64,000 nucleotides of DNA, from assembly GCA_963834365.1 (NCBI GenBank), contig CAWIBS010000020.1:1-64000 (forward strand), read 5' to 3'. The stretch comes from CAWJAP01 sp963834365. Lineage in GTDB: Bacteria; Acidobacteriota; Vicinamibacteria; Vicinamibacterales; Vicinamibacteraceae. Of this stretch, positions 19,523 to 26,862 are shown in pieces; the stretch's first letter is position 1, and every line of letters begins with the position of its first letter. Below the pieces are notes generated by a model. The model was not told the origin of the DNA, ran no database searches, and was given only the letters and a program-made list of their open reading frames with translations. A program made the position numbers and the translations under genes.

Positions 19523-20799
19523 GCGGCCTTCCTCACCTGGGCATCGTCGAGCACGCCCTCCCACCGCGCCACGACCGCCGTGGCCATGCAGTTGCCGAGG
19601 ACGTTCACGGACGTACGGCCCATGTCGAGCAACTGATCGACGCCGAGCAGAATCGCGCCGGCCTCGAGCGGCAGCCCGAACGAAGTCAGGGTGCCCATCA
19701 GCACGACGAGCGCCGCGCGTGGCACACCGGCCACACCCTTGCTCGTCAGCATCAGCGTCAGCATCATCGCCATCTGCGTCCCGAACGAGAGCTCGATGCC
19801 GGCCAGCTGCGCCGCGAAGATGCTTGCGATCGACAGGTAGAGCGTGCTGCCGTCGAGATTGAAGCTGTAGCCGGTCGGCAGCACGAACCCGACGACGTTG
19901 CGCGGCACGCCGAAGCGTTCCATCGCCTCGAGCGCCTTCGGGAGCGCCGCTTCGCTGCTCGCGGTGGTGAATGCGATCAGGAACGGTTCGCGAACCGTGC
20001 GGAAGAACGCGCCCACCGGAATGCGGATCAGGAGCGCGGCGCCGACGATGACGATGAGCACGAACAGCGCCAGCCCGAGATACATGGTCCCGACCAGCAG
20101 GGCGAGCGTCCGGAGGATCCCGGGGCCTTCGCCGCCGACGGTGGCGGCAATCGCCGCCATGACGCCGATCGGCGCGAAGAACATCACGTACTTGGTGACG
20201 CGGAACATCACCTGCGCCACCGATTCCATCAGATCGAGCACCGGGCGGCCCTTCGGCCCGACGGCGGCGAGCGCGATGCCGAAGAAGCTCGCGAAGACGA
20301 CCACCTGCAGGACGTCATTCCTGGCCATGGCGTCGGTGATCGACGTGGGGAACAGGTGCAGGAAGATGTCCCACGTGCCCTTCTGCGCGCCGGCCATGGC
20401 CTGCGCCTGCGACGTGTCGGCGACCTGCAGCGAGACGCCGGCACCCGGCCGGATCCAGTTGACGAGCCCGAGCCCGAGGAACAGCGCCAACGTCGTCGCG
20501 ATTTCGAAGTAGATGATCGCCTTCAGCCCGATGCGTCCCATCGATTTCATGTCGCCGGTTCCGGCGATGCCGACCACGAGCGTCGAAAAGAGCAGCGGCG
20601 CGACGATCATCTTGATCAGGCGCAGGAACGCATCGGCGAGCGGCTTGATCGCGACGCCGAGCTCGGGCCAGAGGTGGCCGATCAGCACGCCGAGCACCAG
20701 GCCGACGACGATCTGGGTGGTCGTGCCCGGGATGCGTCCGGCCAGGCGTCCGGAAGCCAGCCCGGTCGCGGGCCCAGGCGGCGGCTCGGGGGGGGGCAT
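19519..20799 (-). CDS. dctA: Dicarboxylate:cation symporter (DAACS family)
   Basis: An intact 426-residue protein with about eight transmembrane helices and the re-entrant loops of GltPh-like transporters. IKMIVAPLLFSTLVVGIAG, TTASSEAALPKALEAM (the serine-rich loop HP1), LPTGYSFNLDGSTLY (the NMDGT-like motif, here NLDGS) and GVPRAALVVLMGTL are visible. It would import C4-dicarboxylates or glutamate with sodium or protons. The stop overlaps the rmlD start by four bases, an unusual pairing of a nutrient carrier with deoxysugar synthesis. The N-terminal extension is proline-rich. The start at 20799 follows a GGGGGG run that may be prone to slippage or sequencing error. Confidence 0.9.
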   Translation of the reverse strand: MPPPEPPPGPATGLASGRLAGRIPGTTTQIVVGLVLGVLIGHLWPELGVAIKPLADAFLRLIKMIVAPLLFSTLVVGIAGTGDMKSMGRIGLKAIIYFEIATTLALFLGLGLVNWIRPGAGVSLQVADTSQAQAMAGAQKGTWDIFLHLFPTSITDAMARNDVLQVVVFASFFGIALAAVGPKGRPVLDLMESVAQVMFRVTKYVMFFAPIGVMAAIAATVGGEGPGILRTLALLVGTMYLGLALFVLIVIVGAALLIRIPVGAFFRTVREPFLIAFTTASSEAALPKALEAMERFGVPRNVVGFVLPTGYSFNLDGSTLYLSIASIFAAQLAGIELSFGTQMAMMLTLMLTSKGVAGVPRAALVVLMGTLTSFGLPLEAGAILLGVDQLLDMGRTSVNVLGNCMATAVVARWEGVLDDAQVRKAA

Positions 20800-20837
20800 G
20801 GAGGGAGAGTCTATGTCAGCTGTCAGCGACGCCGAGC

Positions 20838-20897
20838 CTGGAGCGGCTGGAGCGGCTGGTGCGGCTAGAGCGGCTCGCGCGGCTGGAGCGGCTGGCA
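20838..20897. repeat. Nine-base tandem repeat (GGCTGGAGC unit)
   Basis: About six or seven copies of a nine-base unit (GGCTGGAGC and variants) lie upstream of dctA. The same unit, on the opposite strand, makes up the tract at 49688-49740 near pdxA. Confidence 0.85.
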
Positions 20898-20931
20898 GGC
20901 GGTGCCGTCGGGCGCGATGTTGCCTGGGTGA

Positions 20932-20957
20932 CCCCGCGCTGAAGCCTAGGGGCTACA
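20932..20957. repeat. REP-like element (GCTGAAGCC...GGGGCTAC)
   Basis: GCTGAAGCCTAGGGGCTACA shares its core with the other CTGAAGCC elements in the window. The element overlaps the 3' end of the aminotransferase gene and provides its stop codon (TAG on the minus strand). Confidence 0.6.
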
Positions 20958-22116
20958 CCCGAGCGGCGGCGACTACGGCGTTGACGACTGTCCGCTGCTG
21001 GTCCTCGGTGAGCTCGGGATAGATCGGCAGCGCCAGCGAATCCTCTGCCGCGGCTTCGGCGACCGGGAAATCGCCGCGCCGGTGGCCGAGCGGCGCGAAG
21101 CACTCCTGCAAGTGGAACGGCACCGGGTAGTAGACCTCGCAGCCGATCCCGGCCGCGGTGAGTTGCGCCTTGACGTGCTCGCGGCGCCCGGTGCGGATCA
21201 CGAACTGGTTGTAGACGTGCAGCGTGCCGGGCCGCTCGTACGGCAGCACCAGCACACCGGGTGGGGTCGGATGCGGCGACGGTTCAGCCAGCGCGACTCC
21301 GCCGCCCCGCGCCGCGGCTTCAGCGAAGAGCGCCCGATACCGCTCGGCGTTGCGGCGCCGGCCTTCGGACCAGGACGGCAGGTGCCGCAGCTTCACCGTC
21401 AGCACGGCCGCCTGCAACGCGTCGAGCCTGAAGTTCCCGCCGACGATGCTGTGGTGGTACTTCGTCGTCGCCCCATGGCCGCGCAGCAACTTCACGCGTT
21501 CGAACACCTCGGGATCGTTCGTCGTCACGAGGCCGCCGTCGCCGAAGCCGCCGAGGTTCTTGCTGGGAAAGAACGAGAAGCATCCGGCGTCGCCGATGCT
21601 GCCGGCGAACCGGTCTCGATCGGCGGCGCCAATCGACTGGCACGCATCCTCGATCACGGGCACCGACCGATCACGCGCCAGCGTCATCACCGGCGCCATG
21701 TCCACCATCTGTCCGAACAAGTGCACGGGGATGACGGCCTTCGTTCGCGGCGTCAGCGCGCGCTCGAGGATCTCGGCGGTGACGTTGAAGGTCAACGGGT
21801 CGATATCCACGAAGACGGGACGCGCGCCCAGGCGCCAGACGCAGCCGGCGGTCGCGAAGAACGAGTAGGTCGGCGTGACGACCTCGTCGCCGGTGCCGAT
21901 CCCGAGCGCCATCAGTGCGGCGAGAATCGCGTCGGTCCCCGACGACACGCCGACGGCGTGCGCGACGCCGAGGTAATCGGCGCACGCCGCCTCCAGACGT
22001 TCGACGTCCGGACCGAGGACGAAGCGCTGCGTGTCGCAGATCCGCGTCACCTCGGCCAGGATCTCCGAGCGCAGCGGTGCGAACTGTGCGGTCAGATCGA
22101 GCAGCGGAACGCGCAT
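20953..22116 (-). CDS. DegT/DnrJ/EryC1/StrS-family sugar aminotransferase
   Basis: An intact 387-residue PLP enzyme. Lys186 in SFFPSKNLGGFGDGG forms the internal aldimine; VIEDACQSIGA contributes Asp157 to the pyridine nitrogen; VSSGTDAILAALMAL binds phosphate; GGNFRLDALQAAVL and YNQFVIRT are typical of the family. It transfers an amino group to a keto-sugar nucleotide, as in WbpE, DesV or PglE enzymes. The exact product (3-amino or 4-amino sugar) is unknown. It is transcribed from a region holding a large hairpin and heptad repeats. Its last codon and stop lie in a REP-like element. Confidence 0.9.
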   Translation of the reverse strand: MRVPLLDLTAQFAPLRSEILAEVTRICDTQRFVLGPDVERLEAACADYLGVAHAVGVSSGTDAILAALMALGIGTGDEVVTPTYSFFATAGCVWRLGARPVFVDIDPLTFNVTAEILERALTPRTKAVIPVHLFGQMVDMAPVMTLARDRSVPVIEDACQSIGAADRDRFAGSIGDAGCFSFFPSKNLGGFGDGGLVTTNDPEVFERVKLLRGHGATTKYHHSIVGGNFRLDALQAAVLTVKLRHLPSWSEGRRRNAERYRALFAEAAARGGGVALAEPSPHPTPPGVLVLPYERPGTLHVYNQFVIRTGRREHVKAQLTAAGIGCEVYYPVPFHLQECFAPLGHRRGDFPVAEAAAEDSLALPIYPELTEDQQRTVVNAVVAAARV

Positions 22117-22166
22117 GCGCGCCGTTGGAGCCGAGCGTGGGCCGGTCTTCGGTCTTCGTCAGTCTG

Positions 22167-22250
22167 GGCTACAGGCTACGGACTGCGGACTACGGGCCTT
22201 GCGAATGCATGACTGGCGGGCCTGTAGCCTGCAGCCCGTAGTCTGTAGCC
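22167..22250. repeat. Long inverted repeat with 32-base arms built from heptads
   Basis: Arms at 22167-22198 and 22219-22250 are complementary over 32 bases with five mismatches, all of the A/G type that leave G-U pairs in RNA. The loop is 20 bases. Each arm is itself a row of seven-base units (GGCTACA, GGCTACG, GACTGCG, GACTACG). The hairpin lies between the 22336-22908 gene and the aminotransferase start. Confidence 0.8.
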
Positions 22251-22338
22251 GTCTTTGGTCTTTGGTCTTTGGTCTTTGGTCGCTGGTCTTTGGTCGTTGG
22301 TCGCTGGATCCCTGATCCTGATCCCTGATCCCTGATCA
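22251..22338. repeat. Degenerate heptad tandem repeat (GGTCTTT then CCCTGAT units)
   Basis: Seven or more GGTCTTT/GGTCGCT/GGTCGTT units pass into a short row of CCTGATC units that ends at the stop of the following gene. Period seven is clear by eye. Confidence 0.85.
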
Positions 22339-22908
22339 GTGCCGGACGATGATCGAGGGGCCGCCCCAGACGGCGAAGTCGTGGCCGGGGTTGTCGCCCG
22401 CGCCGGGAACGCTGCTGTTGGTGTTGAAGATCAGGTCCACTTGCTGGCCGGCGTACGCCGAGAGGTCGATCTCGACCGGCACCCAGCGTCGATCGTTCGG
22501 ATTGTGCGCCGGATCGACGTGCTGGTTGAGCAGTTCGTCGTACTCCCGTCCGTCCGAGACGCCGAAGCGGAACAGCACGCCGTCACTCGGCTTGTCCCAG
22601 GCTTCCTCCTTGATGCCGAGCCACACCTGCAGACGGCCCTCGTCGGGAATCGTGACCTTCGGGAACGTGAGCCGGCTGGTCGGGTGCATGTAGATGCCCT
22701 TCCGCGAGTCGGCGCCGATTCGGTGATCGCCGACGCTGTAGGCGGCCGCCTGCGGGACACTCGACCGCCGCAGATCGGCCGGCACCGTCGAGAACACCTC
22801 CACGAGATCCACGGCCACCTGCTCGCCGCGACTGCGCTGCCAGAACCAGATCGCCGCCGCCAGAACGATGACGGCGACAATGGCGAGGATGACGTGAGTC
22901 CGCTTCAT
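22336..22908 (-). CDS. Membrane-anchored protein of unknown function
   Basis: A 190-residue protein with one N-terminal helix (VILAIVAVIVLAAAIWFW), which would anchor it facing the periplasm. The rest is soluble and beta-rich, including RLQVWLGIKEEAWDKPSDGVLFRFGV and WVPVEIDLSAYAGQQVDLIFNTN. These look like a carbohydrate-binding or jelly-roll fold of the kind found in exopolysaccharide-associated proteins. I do not recognise a named family. The gene is divergent from the Wzm permease gene and may share its promoter region. The 3' end touches a heptad repeat tract. A role in surface glycan handling is only a guess from context. Confidence 0.7.
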   Translation of the reverse strand: MKRTHVILAIVAVIVLAAAIWFWQRSRGEQVAVDLVEVFSTVPADLRRSSVPQAAAYSVGDHRIGADSRKGIYMHPTSRLTFPKVTIPDEGRLQVWLGIKEEAWDKPSDGVLFRFGVSDGREYDELLNQHVDPAHNPNDRRWVPVEIDLSAYAGQQVDLIFNTNSSVPGAGDNPGHDFAVWGGPSIIVRH

Positions 22909-22936
22909 GACGTGATGACGACCTCCGTGGGCATGC

Positions 22937-22942
22937 TACACT
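22937..22942 (+). promoter_or_regulatory. Probable -10 box (TACACT) of the ABC permease gene
   Basis: TACACT is followed after six bases by GTG at 22949. The same TACACT-N6-GTG arrangement occurs at the start of the exporter ATPase gene. At 22949 the GTG frame closes after a few codons, so either translation starts at a later codon or one base is wrong in this stretch. Confidence 0.45.
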
Positions 22943-22974
22943 CGCCCGGTGCTGGCCTCGAGAAAGGGCTGGTC

Positions 22975-23781
22975 TTGAGCTCAGGACTGCCCGCCAGACC
23001 AGGACTCGCCGCCCGGGCGGGTGCTGTCTGGGCCTATCGCGATCTCGTCTGGCACCTCACCCTGCGCGACCTTCGGCACAAGTATAAGGGCTCGGCGCTC
23101 GGCTTCGTGTGGTCGCTCGCCAATCCGCTGCTGATGGCGATCGTCTACACGATCGCGTTCAAGTATATCGTCCGGATCCCGATCGAGCGGTTTCCCCTGT
23201 TCGTGGTCAGCGGACTGCTGCCGTGGACCTTCTTCATGGCGGGCGTGTCGAGCGCGACCAGCTCGATCGTGGACAACGGCGGGCTGGTGCGCAAGGTCGC
23301 CTTTCCTCGCGCGGCGCTTCCGATCGCGGCGGTCCTCGCCCAGTTCGTGCAGTTCCTGCTGACGTACGTGGTGGTCGTGCCGGCGCTGGCGCTCGCCGAC
23401 GGCGGCATGCCGGCGAGCCTCCTGGGCGTGGTGCCGGTGATGATCCTCCAGCTCGTGTTCACGTGCGGGCTCGGACTCATCCTCGCCGTCTCGTACGTGC
23501 ACGCGCGCGACACGCGGCACCTGGTGGACGTCGGCCTCCAGGTCTGGTTCTGGCTGACGCCGATTGTCTACTCGCTGGCACTCGCACCGGCCGCGCTGCG
23601 CTCGGTCATTCGATGGAATCCGATGGCGCGCTTCGTCGAGGCGTATCACGGGGCGGTCGTGGACGGGACATGGCCCGGACTGACGAGCCTGGTAATCCTG
23701 GCGTTGCTGGCGGGCGCGTCGGGAGTCGCTGGCCTCGCGATCTTCACGCGTTGCGAACGTCGTCTGGCGGAGCTGCTCTAG
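22975..23781 (+). CDS. ABC-2 type polysaccharide exporter permease (Wzm-like)
   Basis: About 268 residues with six hydrophobic helices. WHLTLRDLRHKYKGSALGFVWSLANPLL is the cytoplasmic N-terminal entry of Wzm/KpsM/RfbA permeases. ESS-like elements include FLLTYVVVVPALALA and VWFWLTPIVYSLA. I prefer TTG at 22975, which follows an AGAAAGGG ribosome-binding site. ATG at 22933 lies before the probable -10 box and is less likely. The partner ATPase is encoded at 24550, but a gene on the opposite strand stands between them. The 3' ends overlap by 38 bases. It would export O-antigen or capsule glycan across the inner membrane. Confidence 0.87.
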   Translation: MSSGLPARPGLAARAGAVWAYRDLVWHLTLRDLRHKYKGSALGFVWSLANPLLMAIVYTIAFKYIVRIPIERFPLFVVSGLLPWTFFMAGVSSATSSIVDNGGLVRKVAFPRAALPIAAVLAQFVQFLLTYVVVVPALALADGGMPASLLGVVPVMILQLVFTCGLGLILAVSYVHARDTRHLVDVGLQVWFWLTPIVYSLALAPAALRSVIRWNPMARFVEAYHGAVVDGTWPGLTSLVILALLAGASGVAGLAIFTRCERRLAELL

Positions 23782-24448
23782 ACAGCGACACCAGCAGCAC
23801 GGCGGCTGCCACGTCGAAGACCACCAGCAGGCCCACGAGGAACGCGGTCGAGCGGATGACCGGTGGCCACCGCCTGCGGAGGTTCCGGAGCACGTCGATC
23901 GCCCGCGCACGACGCGCATGGGTCGCAAACTTCAGATCGCCCAGCTGGGGTCGTCCGCCGATGGCCAGGAAGCCGTCGAAATAAGCCGGCTCGCCGATGG
24001 CGAAGCGAAGCCCTTCGCCCGGGCGTGCGTCGGGCACGGCGATATACAACAGGAAGGGCCGGTTCGCCGAGTCCGCGATTCTTGGCAGCCGCCACGTCCA
24101 TGACGGCGCGCGCAGGGTTCCTGCCGGGACAGTCTGCGTCGCAAGGGGATGCTCGCCGCCACCAGGAAGCAGCGTCAGGTGCACGGAGCCGCGGGGCGTG
24201 CCGGAGGGCCGCGGGAAGAGGGTGATCCCTTCGAGGCCGTCGGTCCCCATGACGAAGGTCTGCCCGAGGACGATGTCCCCAGCGATCTCCAGCGACGGCG
24301 ACTCGCGGCTTTCCGGTGGCAGGTACGCCGTCTCGCCGAAGCGCTTGACGAACAGCACGTAGCCCTGGAATGCGACGAGCAGCGCGACGAGCACCGCCGG
24401 CGCGAGCCGCTGGTCGAGCGCCGCTCGCGGCCACTTCATGGCGGGCAT
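23744..24448 (-). CDS. Membrane protein of unknown function between the exporter genes
   Basis: A 234-residue protein with an N-terminal helix (AVLVALLVAFQGYVLFV) and a C-terminal helix (AFLVGLLVVFDVAAAVLLV). Between them lies a soluble beta-rich region of about 150 residues, for example GDIVLGQTFVMGTDGLEGITLF and GSVHLTLLPGGG. The arrangement suggests two anchors around a periplasmic sandwich domain. I do not recognise the family. It is transcribed against the exporter genes and separates the permease from the ATPase, which are normally adjacent. It could assist export or glycan binding; that is inference. It starts close to and diverges from the ATPase gene. Confidence 0.65.
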   Translation of the reverse strand: MPAMKWPRAALDQRLAPAVLVALLVAFQGYVLFVKRFGETAYLPPESRESPSLEIAGDIVLGQTFVMGTDGLEGITLFPRPSGTPRGSVHLTLLPGGGEHPLATQTVPAGTLRAPSWTWRLPRIADSANRPFLLYIAVPDARPGEGLRFAIGEPAYFDGFLAIGGRPQLGDLKFATHARRARAIDVLRNLRRRWPPVIRSTAFLVGLLVVFDVAAAVLLVSLSRAAPPDDVRNA

Positions 24449-24537
24449 TGTATGTGGCCCGCCTGGAGCGTGCCAGCCGCCTCCACTCCGGATCGGCGGT
24501 GGGCTGCCGCTGGCTTGATGGGCTCCGGGCCATCGTC

Positions 24538-24543
24538 TACACT
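24538..24543 (+). promoter_or_regulatory. Probable -10 box (TACACT) for a leaderless exporter ATPase transcript
   Basis: TACACT, six bases, then the GTG start at 24550. The distance places the start codon near +1 of the transcript. The same layout is seen at 54400 (TACTAT-N6-ATG) and 63788 (TATACT-N7-ATG). Confidence 0.5.
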
Positions 24544-24549
24544 CGGCCG

Positions 24550-25783
24550 GTGTCGGGTCTCCCGGCGGTCGTCGTCGATCGCGTCTCCAAGCAGTTCACC
24601 ATTCTCCGGCGCCGCGGCACGGGGCTGAAGGACCGTGCGCTCGACGCAGTCCGCCGCGAGCGGCGCGAGCGCGAGACGCTCCACGCGCTCGAGGACGTCT
24701 CGCTGACCGTCGCGCACGGCACGACCTGCGGCATCATCGGTCCCAACGGCTGCGGCAAGAGCACGCTGCTCCAGATCGTCGCCGGCATCCTCGAGCCCGA
24801 CCGCGGCTCGGTGCGGTGCGATGGCCGCGTGACCTCGCTCCTCGAGCTCGGCGCCGGTTTCAGCCCCGACCTGACCGGACGCGAGAACGTCTTCCTGAAC
24901 GCCTCCCTCCACGGGGTCGGCCGCGACTTCGTCGCCTCCAGGTTCGACGACATCGTCGCCTACGCCGAGCTCGAGCGCTTCATCGACATGCCGGTCCGGA
25001 CCTACTCCTCCGGCATGTTCATGCGCCTCGGCTTCGCGGTGGCGATTCATCTCGACCCGGGCATCGTGCTCGTGGATGAAGCCTTCGCGGTCGGCGACGC
25101 ACGTTTTCAGCGCAAGTGCCTCCAGACGATCCGCGACTTCCAGCGCCAGGGCCGCACGATCGTCCTGGTCTCGCACGACCTGATTCTCATCGAACAGCTG
25201 TGCTCGCGCGCGGCGCTGCTCGGCCAGGGCCGGCTGCTCGCCGAGGGGCCGCCCGCGGAGGTCATCGGGCGCTACCACGCGCTCGACCTCGCGACGGGCG
25301 AGTCGGACGAGGGGCGCCGCTGGGGCACCGGCGACATCCGGATCACGCGGCTCGAGGTCCTCGCAAGCGGCTCGCGCGCCGAAGCTCCGCGCCCCGACGG
25401 CGTGGTGAAGACACGTGAAGCGGTGACCCTCCGACTGCACTACCGATGTGAGAAGCCGATGGATTGCCCCGTCTTCGGCCTCGCGATTCACCGGGACGAT
25501 GGCGTGCACCTGACCGGTCCGAACACGCGCATGAGCGGCGTGCACGTCGGACAGGTCTCCGGTGAAGGGACGATCGACTACGCCATCGAGCGGCTGCCAC
25601 TGCTCCCCGGCCGCTACTACCTGTCGGCCGCGGTCTACGATCACGATCTCGATCACGCCGTTCGATCATCGCGATCGCTTCGCGCCGCTCGTCGTCGTCG
25701 AGGGCGGGACGGCGGAGCGCTTCGGCATCGTCGAGCTTCCGGCGGAGTGGCGCGTCGCTCCGGCCTCCGGGCTGGCGGGATGA
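24550..25783 (+). CDS. ABC exporter ATP-binding protein with Wzt C-terminal domain, one frameshift
   Basis: The ATPase domain has Walker A GPNGCGKS at 64-71, the H-type signature YSSGM at 152-156 (instead of LSGGQ, as usual in Wzt/TagH), Walker B IVLVDEAF near 172-179 and the switch His209. A C-terminal domain of about 150 residues follows and matches the Wzt_C glycan-recognition domain (LRLHYRCEKPMDCPVFGLAI, LPLLPGRYYLSAAVYDHD). One base shift near 25665 is needed to finish the domain and reach the stop at 25783. The C-domain usually reads a modified non-reducing end, so the methyltransferase encoded immediately afterwards (ATGA overlap) is a plausible terminator enzyme. GTG at 24550 is chosen because of the -10 box. 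Confidence 0.87.
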
Positions 25784-26862
25784 ATCGGCCCTCCGCGCCG
25801 GCGCTCGAGCCGCTCGACGCGCCGTTCGATCAGTTCCAGCGCTACACCATCGCCAGCGAGGTCGCACGTGCGCTCGCGACGATGATGAAGGCCCCGCCCC
25901 GCGTACTGGACGTCGGCGGTCATCACACCGATTTCTGGGGCCGTCCGCGGCGGCCGATCGCGGAGTTCCTGCCCGAAAGCCGCTCGGTCTCGATCGATCT
26001 GCCGGCCAATCCGCTCCCGGGCTACGTGCGCGCGCGGGGGGACGGCATCCCGTTCGCGCCGCGCAGCTTTCACCTGGTCTGCTCGGTGGACGTGCTCGAG
26101 CATGTGCCGCCGCCGGCGCGCAAGACGATGGTGCGCGAGGCCACACGCGTCGCGTCGCGCGCGGTCCTGCTCGCCGCGCCGTTCGCCAGCCCCGTCGTCG
26201 AACGCGCCGAGGCCCTCGTCGCCGCGTTCATCCGCCGGGCGTGTCACTACGAACAGGGCCAGCTGCAGGAGCACCGCGAGCTGGGCCTGCCAGACCTCGC
26301 GGCAACGCTCGGCGATTTCGACGCCTGCGGCTGGACGTGCCGGGTCTTCGAGTGGGGCAGCGTCTGGCGATGGGCCACGATGATGGTGGACAAGCACGCG
26401 ATGCTGCTCATCGGCGGCGGGCGCGAGCTGCAGCGGGGACTCGATCGCCAGTACAACGAACGACACTTCGACGACGATTCGGCCACGCCCTCATATCGAC
26501 AGTTCATCCTCGCAACGGCGCAGCCGGACGACCCCCTGCTCTCGTGGGCCGAGCGGCGGTTCGCCGCCGTTCCGGCTGCGGCCGCCGGGAGCCGGCCCGC
26601 GGTGGCACCCGAAGTCGCGGACACCATCTTCGAGGCGCTCGAGATCCACGCGACGAATCAGGAACTGCGCATGCGGCTCGAACCGGAGCGTCGCGACGCG
26701 CAGGTCCACGACCTGGAGACGCATCGTGATCAGCTGGCGGCGGTGGTGACCTCGCTCGAAGGCGAGAACCGCCGCCTGGAATCGCTGCTGCGCGAGGTCG
26801 AGGGTTCGTTCAGCTATCGTGCCGCGACCTGGCTGAAGCGCGTCTCGGGACGCCGATCGTGA
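25780..26862 (+). CDS. SAM methyltransferase with C-terminal coiled coil (possible chain-terminating enzyme)
   Basis: An intact 360-residue protein. RVLDVGGHHTDFWGR (41-55), SVSIDLP and HLVCSVDVLEHVPPP form the SAM-binding core. The last 80 residues (residues about 280-345) are a predicted coiled coil with many Glu, Arg and Leu residues, followed by a basic WLKRVSGRRS end. This plan recalls WbdD-like terminators, which pair a methyltransferase with a coiled-coil ruler; no kinase domain is present here. Its start overlaps the Wzt-like gene by four bases and its stop overlaps the next glycosyltransferase as GTGA. A termination role is therefore likely but inferred. Confidence 0.75.
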   Translation: MNRPSAPALEPLDAPFDQFQRYTIASEVARALATMMKAPPRVLDVGGHHTDFWGRPRRPIAEFLPESRSVSIDLPANPLPGYVRARGDGIPFAPRSFHLVCSVDVLEHVPPPARKTMVREATRVASRAVLLAAPFASPVVERAEALVAAFIRRACHYEQGQLQEHRELGLPDLAATLGDFDACGWTCRVFEWGSVWRWATMMVDKHAMLLIGGGRELQRGLDRQYNERHFDDDSATPSYRQFILATAQPDDPLLSWAERRFAAVPAAAAGSRPAVAPEVADTIFEALEIHATNQELRMRLEPERRDAQVHDLETHRDQLAAVVTSLEGENRRLESLLREVEGSFSYRAATWLKRVSGRRS

